A stretch of DNA of 64,000 nt. It comes from Nesterenkonia sp. Lineage in GTDB: Bacteria; Actinomycetota; Actinomycetes; Actinomycetales; Micrococcaceae. Below are positions 54,360-64,000 of the stretch, piece after piece; position 1 is the stretch's first letter, and each line of letters opens with the position of its first letter. The DNA is taken from positions 124,001-188,000 of the forward strand of contig NZ_JAJUJJ010000001.1 in NCBI RefSeq assembly GCF_029265375.1. Reading direction: 5' to 3'. Position numbers and translations under genes: made by a program. The notes beneath the pieces were generated by a model. The model had not been told where the DNA came from. It made no database searches and saw only the letters and a program-made list of their open reading frames with translations.

Positions 54360-54377
54360 GCCCGTCACAGACTCTGA

Positions 54378-56690
<2,313 letters not shown>

Positions 56691-56707
56691 GACCGCCGTC
56701 AGGCATA

Positions 56708-56750
56708 GAACGACCCCCTCCCAGAGTCGATTGGGAGGGGGTCGTTCTTT
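56708..56750 (+). terminator. Intrinsic terminator of furA-katG
   Basis: A 16-bp perfect stem, GAACGACCCCCTCCCA against TGGGAGGGGGTCGTTC, with an 8-base loop and a TTT tail, 18 bases after the stop. May also serve the convergent lipoprotein gene. Confidence 0.92.
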
Positions 56751-56778
56751 GTGCTGTGGGGCGTCAGCGAGTCAAACG

Positions 56779-57108
56779 TCAGAGCTCGCCTTCGTCCTCG
56801 CCGCCCTCGGCGCCGGCAGCACCATCGGTGGCCGGCGCGTCAGTGGCACCGTCCTCGGTCTCAGTGCCGAGGCCTCCGCCTTCAGCGCCGCCCTCAGCAC
56901 CGGCCCCCTCTGCGCCGGTGCCCTCTGCGCCACTTTCAGCGCCACCTTCAGCGCCGGTGCCCTCAGCGCCGCCCTCTTCGACGCCGCCGTTCTCCTCAGC
57001 GGGAGCCTCGGCGCCGCCGCCGTCGTCGCAGGCGCTGAGCCCGAACAGTGCCAGGGCTCCGACTCCGACGATTCCGGTGGCGGTCTGAAGCTTGTTCTGT
57101 GCTGCCAT
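56779..57108 (-). CDS. Small Gly/Ala/Glu-rich lipoprotein
   Basis: 109 residues. A signal peptide with lipobox FGLSAC is followed by low-complexity sequence of GAEGGAE/GTGAEG repeats with no positive charge. The mature part would be a strongly acidic, flexible chain tethered to the outer membrane leaflet. GGAGG lies before the ATG. It is a paralogue of the next gene: the pattern of signal peptide, CDDGGG/CDNGGG and acidic Gly-rich tail is shared. Function unknown. Confidence 0.75.
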   Translation of the reverse strand: MAAQNKLQTATGIVGVGALALFGLSACDDGGGAEAPAEENGGVEEGGAEGTGAEGGAESGAEGTGAEGAGAEGGAEGGGLGTETEDGATDAPATDGAAGAEGGEDEGEL

Positions 57109-57194
57109 GGAAGGAAACCTCCGTGGTTGCTTGTCTGCGGTAGTGGTATCAGCAGTATTCGGTTATCGGCCGTTCGGCCACCCCGTTCACGGGG

Positions 57195-57249
57195 GAGCCC
57201 CCTTCCGGGGGCCCGGTTGTGGGACCCGAAAGGGGGCTCGCTCCTGGGG
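57195..57249. terminator. Inverted repeat between the two small lipoprotein genes
   Basis: GAGCCCCCTT (57195-57204) pairs with AAGGGGGCTC (57240-57249); GGGGGAGCCCCC and CCGGGGGCCCGG form smaller dyads inside the region. It follows the gene at 57291 on the minus strand and may terminate it. Confidence 0.5.
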
Positions 57250-57290
57250 CGAACCGGGAGTCAGTTCGGCTGGAGGCGAATCAGAAAGCG

Positions 57291-57509
57291 TTACCCTTCG
57301 CCGCCTTCAGCACCGCCTTCCTCCATGCCGCCCTCAGCGCCGCCTTCCTCCATGCCGCCTTCTTCTTCGACGCCGGCACCATCGTCGGCGGGGGGCTCTT
57401 CGGCGCCGCCGCCGCCGTTGTCACAGGCGGTCACGCCCAGAAGCGCCACGGAGCTGACTCCGAGGATGCCAGCAATGGAGCGAAGCTTGTTGTCATCGGT
57501 AGTAGCCAT
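57291..57509 (-). CDS. Small Gly/Glu-rich lipoprotein, paralogue
   Basis: 72 residues from ATG 57509 (GGAGGTAA upstream). Signal peptide RSIAGILGVSSVALLGVTAC with lipobox GVTAC, then GGGG and short repeats MEEGGAEGG. Even shorter than its neighbour, with the same design; they probably arose by duplication. The strongly acidic tail cannot fold into a domain by itself. No known function. Confidence 0.72.
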   Translation of the reverse strand: MATTDDNKLRSIAGILGVSSVALLGVTACDNGGGGAEEPPADDGAGVEEEGGMEEGGAEGGMEEGGAEGGEG

Positions 57510-57747
57510 GTGGTGGTTACCTCCGTACATCATCTGCATCTGTAGTGGGGATGCTGGGCGGGCTTTCCGCCTCTCACACCGGGTGACCGTAGTCACTGCT
57601 TCCGGGTGATCTGACTCCATCATGAGCACACCCTCGCCCCCGAGGGAAGCGAAAACGGCGGCTTCAGGGGAACTATGGGCAGACTCCTAGCCAACGCTCA
57701 GACCCAACCCGTCATGGCCCAGAGTCTTTAAGGATCTGTCCAGATAT

Positions 57748-58749
57748 TCACATCAAAGATTGCAGCAGCGCCTCGACCTCATCGGGGGCGATGACCTCTT
57801 CCTCGGCCGGCTCTTCGGGCTCGGAGGTCTCATTCCAGTCGGTGAAGGTGACCTCGAACCGTTCGCCGTCGACCTCGAGGACCAGCTGCTGCAGCAGCGG
57901 CTCGCCCTCCTCGGCAGCCACTGCGATCTCTACGGCGGCGTCCTGCTCTTCGGTGGTGTACACCCACACATTCTCGCCCTCGCGGGTGTCCACCGAGCCC
58001 TGCAGGTCGGCCTCGGCCAGTGCGTCCAGCTCAGCGCTCTGCAGGAAGCCGGAGCGCAGGTTCTCGATGAATTCGGAGGGAGTCTCCACGTGCCCGCGCC
58101 CAGTGGGGCCGAAGTTCGCCCAGGAGCCTTCAGCCTCGAACGCCTCCCGGATCTCTGCGGCACTGGGCGCCTCGACCTCCTCCGGGGCCTGGTGCTCGTA
58201 CTCGGCCACTACGGAGTCCACACTCTGGTAGACGTCGTCGTCGAAGATGAGGAAGTCCAGCACCTCGCCTACGCGGTAGACGGAGCCCTCGCCCTCGCTG
58301 TTGCCGGAGATGGTCAGCCGCACCGGCTCTGACGCCTGCTCCCCAGGATCGCCTGTCTCTTCCTGCGTTTCCTGGTCCTCCGGGTCGGCCGCGCCGGCCT
58401 CGTCCTCCAGGGGGCCGTCCAGCTCGGCGTCCGCCCAGCCCAGCAGTGCGGGACTGACCTCTCCGGTGATGTGCACGGAGTCCTGGCTGGCGGATTCCTC
58501 CCAGATCTCCTCCTCGATCTCGGCGAAGTCAGGCACATCGGATGCGGAGCCATCAGGCTGCGCGCCCTCCTGGTCCTCGCTGTCCTCCCCGGCGATCTCG
58601 CCCGGCCGGTTCCCCTGGTCCTGGGCGCCGGAGGGGTCCAGATCCTCCTGCCCGGGATCGTCTGTGGTCTGGTCCGCCGGCGGCTGGCACGCCGAAAGCG
58701 TCAGCAGGCCCACGGACAGAATCGCTGTGCTCCGCCAGATCGTGGTCAT
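57748..58749 (-). CDS. Acidic lipoprotein, LppX/LolA-like (tentative)
   Basis: Predicted lipoprotein of 333 residues from ATG 58749 (GGAGGACAG upstream). Signal peptide ends in lipobox TLSAC. A 50-residue Asp/Glu/Gln-rich linker leads to a beta-rich domain with DSVHITGEV, VYRVGEVLDFLIFDDDVYQS and LVLEVDGERFEVTFTDWN. The last motif and the order of strands are shared with the next gene, so the two are paralogues. The half-barrel pattern recalls LppX/LprG lipid carriers, but this is weak. Very acidic composition throughout. Confidence 0.72.
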   Translation of the reverse strand: MTTIWRSTAILSVGLLTLSACQPPADQTTDDPGQEDLDPSGAQDQGNRPGEIAGEDSEDQEGAQPDGSASDVPDFAEIEEEIWEESASQDSVHITGEVSPALLGWADAELDGPLEDEAGAADPEDQETQEETGDPGEQASEPVRLTISGNSEGEGSVYRVGEVLDFLIFDDDVYQSVDSVVAEYEHQAPEEVEAPSAAEIREAFEAEGSWANFGPTGRGHVETPSEFIENLRSGFLQSAELDALAEADLQGSVDTREGENVWVYTTEEQDAAVEIAVAAEEGEPLLQQLVLEVDGERFEVTFTDWNETSEPEEPAEEEVIAPDEVEALLQSLM

Positions 58750-58773
58750 CGGGCTGTCCTCCATCGTCGTTGA

Positions 58774-59697
58774 TTACGGGCCGCTATCCTCGTCCTGCTC
58801 GTCGTTCTGATTCTGCGCGTTCTCGTTGCGTCCGGAATTCTGGTTCTGTCCGTCCTCGTCGTCGTCCTCGCCGCCGAGTCCGTCGGTGGGCCAGCCCTGC
58901 TCCTCGGCGATGGCCTCGAAGATCTCGTCGAGAGTGATGACGTTCTCCGGGACTTGCGGAGGCTCGGAGGCGTTCCAGTCTGTGAACTCGTAGGTGGAGT
59001 CCTCATCGCGTATGGAGAGCAGATAGGGCTCCCCCTCAGCGGCGACGACGAACTCGCTGTCTCCGCCGTCGGCGGAGTAGACCCAGACCGGCTGGCCCTC
59101 CACAGTCTCGGATGAGGCCTGCATGGCGGCGATGTCCTCGCCGTCGAGCTCCTGGCGCCAGGTGGTGATGAACTCCTCGGCGGAGAACACCTGGGGGTCC
59201 TCGGCGTCGTCGAACTGGACCCAGGCGTTGGCGACCACCTCTTCGATGAAGGCCTCGTCGACCGCCTCGGCCACCTCATCATCGAGTTCGCTGACCAGCA
59301 GGGCGGCGAAATCCTCCCCGCGGAAGTACTCCTCGCCGTCGACGGCGCGCTGGGTGAAGCTGGAGCCTCCGGCTGCGAAGCTCATCTCTGAGGCGCGGCC
59401 GTCCAGCGCGCCGGAGATCTGCAGCTCGCCGCGCGTATCCTCATCGAGGCCGTCGAAGAGCTCATCCAGGTCAGCCTCTCCGGCCTGGACGTCACCGGTG
59501 ATGGTCACCGAGTCTGCGCTGAGCATGGCATCGAAGATGTCCTGCCGGAGCTCGCCGAACTCGGGCGGGTTTCCCGCATTCGCCTCCGCGCGCTCCCCGG
59601 TGGTCCCGGCCGGCTCGAAAGGGTTGTATCCGCAGCCGGTGAGGGCGCAGAGGACGGCGGCGGCAGACAGTGTGGTGACGGCTGGTGATCGCCTCAC
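58774..59697 (-). CDS. Acidic lipoprotein, LppX/LolA-like paralogue
   Basis: 307 residues from GTG 59697, supported by GGAGG. Signal peptide with lipobox ALTGC. The mature domain starts ELRQDIFDAMLSADSVTITGDV and contains YEFTDWNASEPPQVPENVIT, matching the neighbour at equivalent positions. The C-terminal 35 residues are Asn/Asp/Glu/Gln-rich and disordered. Co-directional with its paralogue, 24 bases apart, hence one operon. An unsupported upstream extension of the frame to 59907 was not used. Confidence 0.75.
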   Translation of the reverse strand: MRRSPAVTTLSAAAVLCALTGCGYNPFEPAGTTGERAEANAGNPPEFGELRQDIFDAMLSADSVTITGDVQAGEADLDELFDGLDEDTRGELQISGALDGRASEMSFAAGGSSFTQRAVDGEEYFRGEDFAALLVSELDDEVAEAVDEAFIEEVVANAWVQFDDAEDPQVFSAEEFITTWRQELDGEDIAAMQASSETVEGQPVWVYSADGGDSEFVVAAEGEPYLLSIRDEDSTYEFTDWNASEPPQVPENVITLDEIFEAIAEEQGWPTDGLGGEDDDEDGQNQNSGRNENAQNQNDEQDEDSGP

Positions 59698-59887
59698 GGG
59701 TAGGCCTCCTTCAGGTTGTGGCGAGACTAGCGCCGGTGGCTGGACACTTCCTTGGTCCGCGCCGCGCAGAGCATCGGAGTCCAGGCACCGTGTGCGCGGC
59801 CCGGGAAGTGGGCTGACGGTGGTCTCCAAGCGTAGAGCCACCTGGCGACTCCGGCGGCGCTGGGCGCGCCGGGAACCCCGGAGCTGC

Positions 59888-61579
59888 TCAGAGCAGCCGC
59901 GGGTCATCCTCGCGGGTCAGCCGCAGCCACCGGTAGCCGTAGCCGTCGAGCTTCATATGCCCGGTGCGTTCGGAGCCCAAGGCGCAGGCCTGCTCCGACA
60001 TCAGATCCACCAATCCGGTTCCGGGTTCCTCGTCCTCGAGGGTGAAGCTCACCGAGGTCGGTTCCGGTGCGAGGTTGTGCAGCAGCACCATCGAGCGGTC
60101 CTCCCAGGTGATGCGGTGGACCAGGACGGCCGGGTCTGCGGTGGAGAGGATCTCCACCCGGCCCCAGCCCAGCTCCGGGGATTCGCGGTAGCGCTTCGCC
60201 AGCCGGGTGATGTGGTGCAGCAGCGAATCCGGGTCGCGCCGGGCGTCGGCCGCATTGACGTGCTCGGGACCGAATAGCCCCTCGGTGATAGCCCGGGTGA
60301 GCTGGGAGGGCTTGGCCGCGGAGAAGCCGCCGTTCTTCTCCCTGCTCCACTGCATAGGTGCGCGCATCGCCTCGCGTCCCTCCAGGTCCAGGTTCTCCCC
60401 CATGCCGACCTCCTCTCCGTAGAACAGCACCGGGGTGCCTGGCAGCGCGAACAGCAGGGAGTAGGCCATCTTCAGCCGCCGCGGGTCGCCGTCGAACATG
60501 CCCGGCAGCCGGCGGCGCAGCCCACGCCCGAAGATTCGCATCTCCTCCTGCGGGACGAAGGCCTCCAGCACCTCCTCTCGCTCATCGTCGGGCAGCAGGT
60601 CCAGGGTCAGTTCGTCATGGTTGCGCAGGAAGTTGGCGTACTGGGGCTGCACCGCCAGATCAGCGGGCCGGGATCTCAGCGCTTCAGCCAAGGGGGCCGC
60701 CTGCTGGCGGGCCATCGCCACAAAGAGCTTCTGGTTGGTGTAGGAGTCGAACTGCATGGTCAGCTGGTCGCCGTGGGAGCCTCCGAAGAACTTGGCCTGC
60801 TCCTGGTGGGGCAGGTTGACCTCGCCCAGCAGGATCGCTGAGCCCTGGCCGGCGGCCCGGCGCTGCAGGAAGGCCCGCAGCGAGCGCAGGTAGTGATGCG
60901 GCTCATCGAATTCGTGCTCGTCGAATCCCTGTAGGGTGGTCTGGTTGATGGCGAACGGGACGGCGTCGACGCGGAATCCATCGACTCCCAGCTGCAGCCA
61001 GAATCCCATCATTTTGGCGATCTCGTCGCGCACCCGGGGGTTGGCGGTGTTCAGATCAGGCTGAGTGCGCAGGAAGTGATGGAGGTACCACTGGCCGGTC
61101 TTCTCATCCTTGGTCCAGATCCCGTCCTCCTGATCGGGGAACATGGTCTGGTCCGAGGTGTCCGGAGGAGGATCCGCCCGCCAGACGTAGAAGTCCCGGT
61201 AGGGGCTGGAGGTGGAGCGGCGGGCGCTGCGGAACCACGGGTGCTGATCCGATGTGTGGTTGATGACCAGATCGATGATGACCCGCAGGCCGCGGTCGTG
61301 GGCCAGGCGTATCAGCTCTACGAAGTCCCCGTGGTCGCCGTAGCGGGGGTCGACTCCGTACATATCCGCGATGTCGTAGCCGTTGTCTCTGCGCGGGGAG
61401 GGGTAGAAGGGCATCAGCCACAGGCAGTTCACCCCGATCTCAGCCAGGTAGTCGATGCGTTGGGCTATGCCGTGCAGGTCCCCGATCCCGTCGGAGTCCG
61501 AGTCCAGGAAACTCTCCGGGTCGATGCAGTAGCCGATCGCGTTCTTGTACCACAGGTCAGCGGTCTCGGTGATCCTCAT
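59888..61579 (-). CDS. Trehalose synthase-like GH13 enzyme
   Basis: GH13 alpha-amylase-superfamily protein of 563 residues, closest in pattern to TreS, which isomerises maltose and trehalose. Conserved regions: VIIDLVINHTSDQHPWF, the nucleophile Asp205 in GFRVDAVPF, the acid/base Glu253 in LGEVN, and Asp322 in FLRNHDEL. N-terminal WYKNAIGYCIDPESFLDSDS matches TreS. A short beta-sandwich domain ends the protein; no maltokinase domain. It begins inside the 3' region of the neighbouring oxidoreductase. Could serve osmoprotection; sugar specificity is unproven. Confidence 0.88.
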   Translation of the reverse strand: MRITETADLWYKNAIGYCIDPESFLDSDSDGIGDLHGIAQRIDYLAEIGVNCLWLMPFYPSPRRDNGYDIADMYGVDPRYGDHGDFVELIRLAHDRGLRVIIDLVINHTSDQHPWFRSARRSTSSPYRDFYVWRADPPPDTSDQTMFPDQEDGIWTKDEKTGQWYLHHFLRTQPDLNTANPRVRDEIAKMMGFWLQLGVDGFRVDAVPFAINQTTLQGFDEHEFDEPHHYLRSLRAFLQRRAAGQGSAILLGEVNLPHQEQAKFFGGSHGDQLTMQFDSYTNQKLFVAMARQQAAPLAEALRSRPADLAVQPQYANFLRNHDELTLDLLPDDEREEVLEAFVPQEEMRIFGRGLRRRLPGMFDGDPRRLKMAYSLLFALPGTPVLFYGEEVGMGENLDLEGREAMRAPMQWSREKNGGFSAAKPSQLTRAITEGLFGPEHVNAADARRDPDSLLHHITRLAKRYRESPELGWGRVEILSTADPAVLVHRITWEDRSMVLLHNLAPEPTSVSFTLEDEEPGTGLVDLMSEQACALGSERTGHMKLDGYGYRWLRLTREDDPRLL

Positions 61580-61620
61580 GCGCGCTGGTCACGTCCTCTC
61601 GTCTGGTTCGGCCGAATCGG

Positions 61621-62588
61621 TCATCGCAGAGCTGGGAGGATCTGCTCACCTGCCACGTCCAGCCATCGGCGCTGCTGCTGCCCGACGTGGTGGAGGTAGA
61701 GGGCGTCACACTGCTCAGCCTCCTGGGCAATCCACTCGGCGTGCTGCTGCGCGGATTCTGAGGTCCACACCGAATCCAGCACCGCCTGGAGCGGGATATG
61801 CGCTGCGGCGGCGTCGAAGTGCTGCGGTGTGGGCAGGTCCTGATCCACCGGGGCCCGAAGGTGTGGGTGCGCCATTGGTGGTCGGCGATCTCCTCCGCCT
61901 GCTGGCGGGTCTCCGCCCAGCTCAGGTGCACCTGCAGCATCACCGGGCCCGCTCCCCCGGCCTCACGGTAGGCGCTCAGGGTCTCCCGGTGGGCAGCCTC
62001 GGGCTGATTCACGGTGATCATGCCGTCGGCCCAGGCGGCGGCCCGGCGGGCTGATTCCGGGCTGATGCAGGCGGCGTAGAGCGGCACCGGGGTCTGCGAG
62101 CGGTCATAGATGTAGGCGTCCTGCATCTGAGTGTGGCCGCTGTGGTGGTGGATCCACTCCCCGGTGTGCAGCCGGCGAATCAGTTCGGCGCTCTCCTCCA
62201 GCCGCTGGCGGCGCACCTCCTCGGGCGGCCAGGGGTCCGCGGTGATGTGCTCGTTCATGTTCTGTCCGGCCCCCAGGGCCATCCAGTAGCGGCCTTCGAA
62301 CATTTCGCCCAGGGTGGCGGCGGCTTGGGCGACGACGGCGGGGTGGTAGCGCTGCCCCGGAGCGCAGACCGAGCCGATGGTGAACCGGGTCGAGGCCAAG
62401 GCAGCTCCCAGCCAAGAGAAGGCGAATCCGGAGTGGCCCTGGCGCTGGGACCAGGGCATGAAGTGGTCGGAGCACATGGCAGCCTCGAACCCGGCCGCTT
62501 CGGCGTGCTGGACCGCAGTCAGCAGCTCAGAGGGGGCGATCTGTTCGTGCGAGGCGTGGAAGCCGAGGACCGCCATGCCATCACTCAC
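61621..62588 (-). pseudogene. LLM-class flavin oxidoreductase (F420-dependent G6PD-like) with a frameshift
   Basis: TIM-barrel oxidoreductase of about 322 residues if the frame is repaired. The N-terminus AVLGFHASHEQIAPSELLTA and CSDHFMPWSQRQGHSGFAFS resemble the F420-dependent glucose-6-phosphate dehydrogenase group (some members use FMN). After QWRTHTF the frame is lost at about 61851-61858. The continuation, RAPVDQDLPTPQHFDAAAAH, lies in the next frame and ends in EQILPALR-stop at 61621. One missing C/G restores it. It may be a real mutation or a read error. It precedes the trehalose-synthase-like gene on the same strand. Confidence 0.8.
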
Positions 62589-62707
62589 CCATCGTCTGCT
62601 GCGAAAGCTCTGTACGGCTGACTATGGGTGCGCGCCCGGCAGAAGGTGGGTGGACCCTGGATTCCAGCTGATCGCGCAGCGCCTCATCCGGGCGCTGACC
62701 TGGGGGT

Positions 62708-63232
62708 TTACTGCTGGTCGAGGGCTTGCAGGTGCTCGGTCTTGATCTGCAGGTACACCGCCGCGTTGCTGTGGAGGTGGTCAATCTCCTCCTGGGTCAG
62801 CTCGCGGCGGACCTTGGCCGGCACCCCCGCCACCAGCGAGCGCGGCGGAATCTGGGTGCCGCCGAGGATGACGGCTCCGGCGGCGATGAGGCACTCCTGG
62901 CCCACCTCCGCCCCGGAGAGCACTGTGGCGTTCATCCCCACCAGAGTGTGGTCTCCCAGAGTGCATCCGTGCACCACGGCCCCGTGGCCCACGGAGACGC
63001 CCGCTCCGATGCGGCAGGGTGAGTCGTCGTCGACGTGGACGGTGACATTGTCCTGCAGGTTGGTTCCGGCGCCTACAGTGATCGGGGCGCGGTCGCCGCG
63101 GACGGAGACCCCGTAGAAGGCGCTGGAGTCCTCAGCCATCGTGACGTCTCCGGTGATGGCGGCGGTGGGCGCCAGGAAGACCCGCTCGCCGAAGCGAGGG
63201 GTCTTCCCGGCGATGCTCAGCACATGTGCCAT
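62708..63232 (-). CDS. Gamma-class carbonic anhydrase family protein
   Basis: Left-handed beta-helix protein of 174 residues from the ATG at 63232. Hexapeptide repeats are visible throughout (ITGDVTMAEDSSAFYGVSVR, IGAGVSVGHGAVVHGCTLGD). Metal ligands would be the His in NVTVHVD and the His pair in VGHGAVVHG. The C-terminal helix follows GVPAKVRRELT. Members are carbonic anhydrases or related acyltransferase-fold proteins; catalysis is not certain. The frame is open further upstream but overlaps the icd gene. Confidence 0.88.
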   Translation of the reverse strand: MAHVLSIAGKTPRFGERVFLAPTAAITGDVTMAEDSSAFYGVSVRGDRAPITVGAGTNLQDNVTVHVDDDSPCRIGAGVSVGHGAVVHGCTLGDHTLVGMNATVLSGAEVGQECLIAAGAVILGGTQIPPRSLVAGVPAKVRRELTQEEIDHLHSNAAVYLQIKTEHLQALDQQ

Positions 63233-63248
63233 GAGCGAGAGCTTACTC

Positions 63249-64000
<752 letters not shown>

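Noticed and set aside
58774..59907. Extended N-terminus of the acidic lipoprotein to 59907
   Set aside because: It would bury the signal peptide 70 residues in. GTG 59697 with GGAGG gives a normal lipoprotein start.

Overview
The window reads as a high-GC actinobacterial chromosome. The SDH operon, ftsB-DUF501-ppx neighbourhood, monomeric isocitrate dehydrogenase, FurA-KatG pair, mycosin-like protease and frequent GTG/TTG starts fit the Micrococcaceae. The unusually acidic secreted proteins suggest a salt-tolerant genus such as Nesterenkonia. That genus assignment is inference; no marker here proves it.

Layout. 1-202 holds the end of an EcfT transport subunit, followed by a tRNA with a UAA anticodon. 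362-8852 is a co-directional minus-strand block (ndh, S8 protease, ppx, DUF501, ftsB, eno, mazG, adenosine deaminase), with a GC-rich repeat cluster between ftsB and eno. A purine permease is divergent from the deaminase. Next come DedA, deoA-cdd (nucleoside salvage), an M20 amidohydrolase with manC, and sdhCDAB. 19434-27268 is a complete histidine-utilisation island (hutH, hutI, a YjiH-type carrier, hutU, hutG and an IclR regulator). It is flanked by two copies of the 3' end of a dipeptidase gene. Then follow the dipeptidase, YihY, trpS, xthA, an MFS exporter and two ABC export systems, one with two permease halves fused.

The most notable feature is an integrated 8.55-kb element at 41855-50418. 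It has split a luciferase-like monooxygenase gene (N-terminal third at 50407-50660, remainder at 41074-41866). Both junctions carry TAGCGCATGTCG, and joining across one copy restores an in-frame protein. The element carries a MerR regulator with its operator, a mercuric reductase, a MerF-like two-helix protein with two Cys-Cys pairs, a relaxase with auxiliary mobilisation genes, a rolling-circle Rep with iteron-like repeats, a probable attenuator hairpin and a serine integrase next to a long palindromic att site. The integrase shows two one-base frameshifts and rep carries an in-frame stop, so the element looks like a decaying integrated mobilisable plasmid that still confers mercury detoxification.

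The right part holds folD-glyA, furA-katG, two small Gly/Glu-rich lipoproteins, two larger paralogous acidic lipoproteins, a trehalose-synthase-like GH13 enzyme beside a frameshifted flavin oxidoreductase, a gamma-class carbonic anhydrase and the C-terminus of monomeric isocitrate dehydrogenase. Apart from the mobile element and the luciferase-like fragments, the genes are intact housekeeping or catabolic genes. No rRNA, CRISPR array or intact IS transposase was seen.
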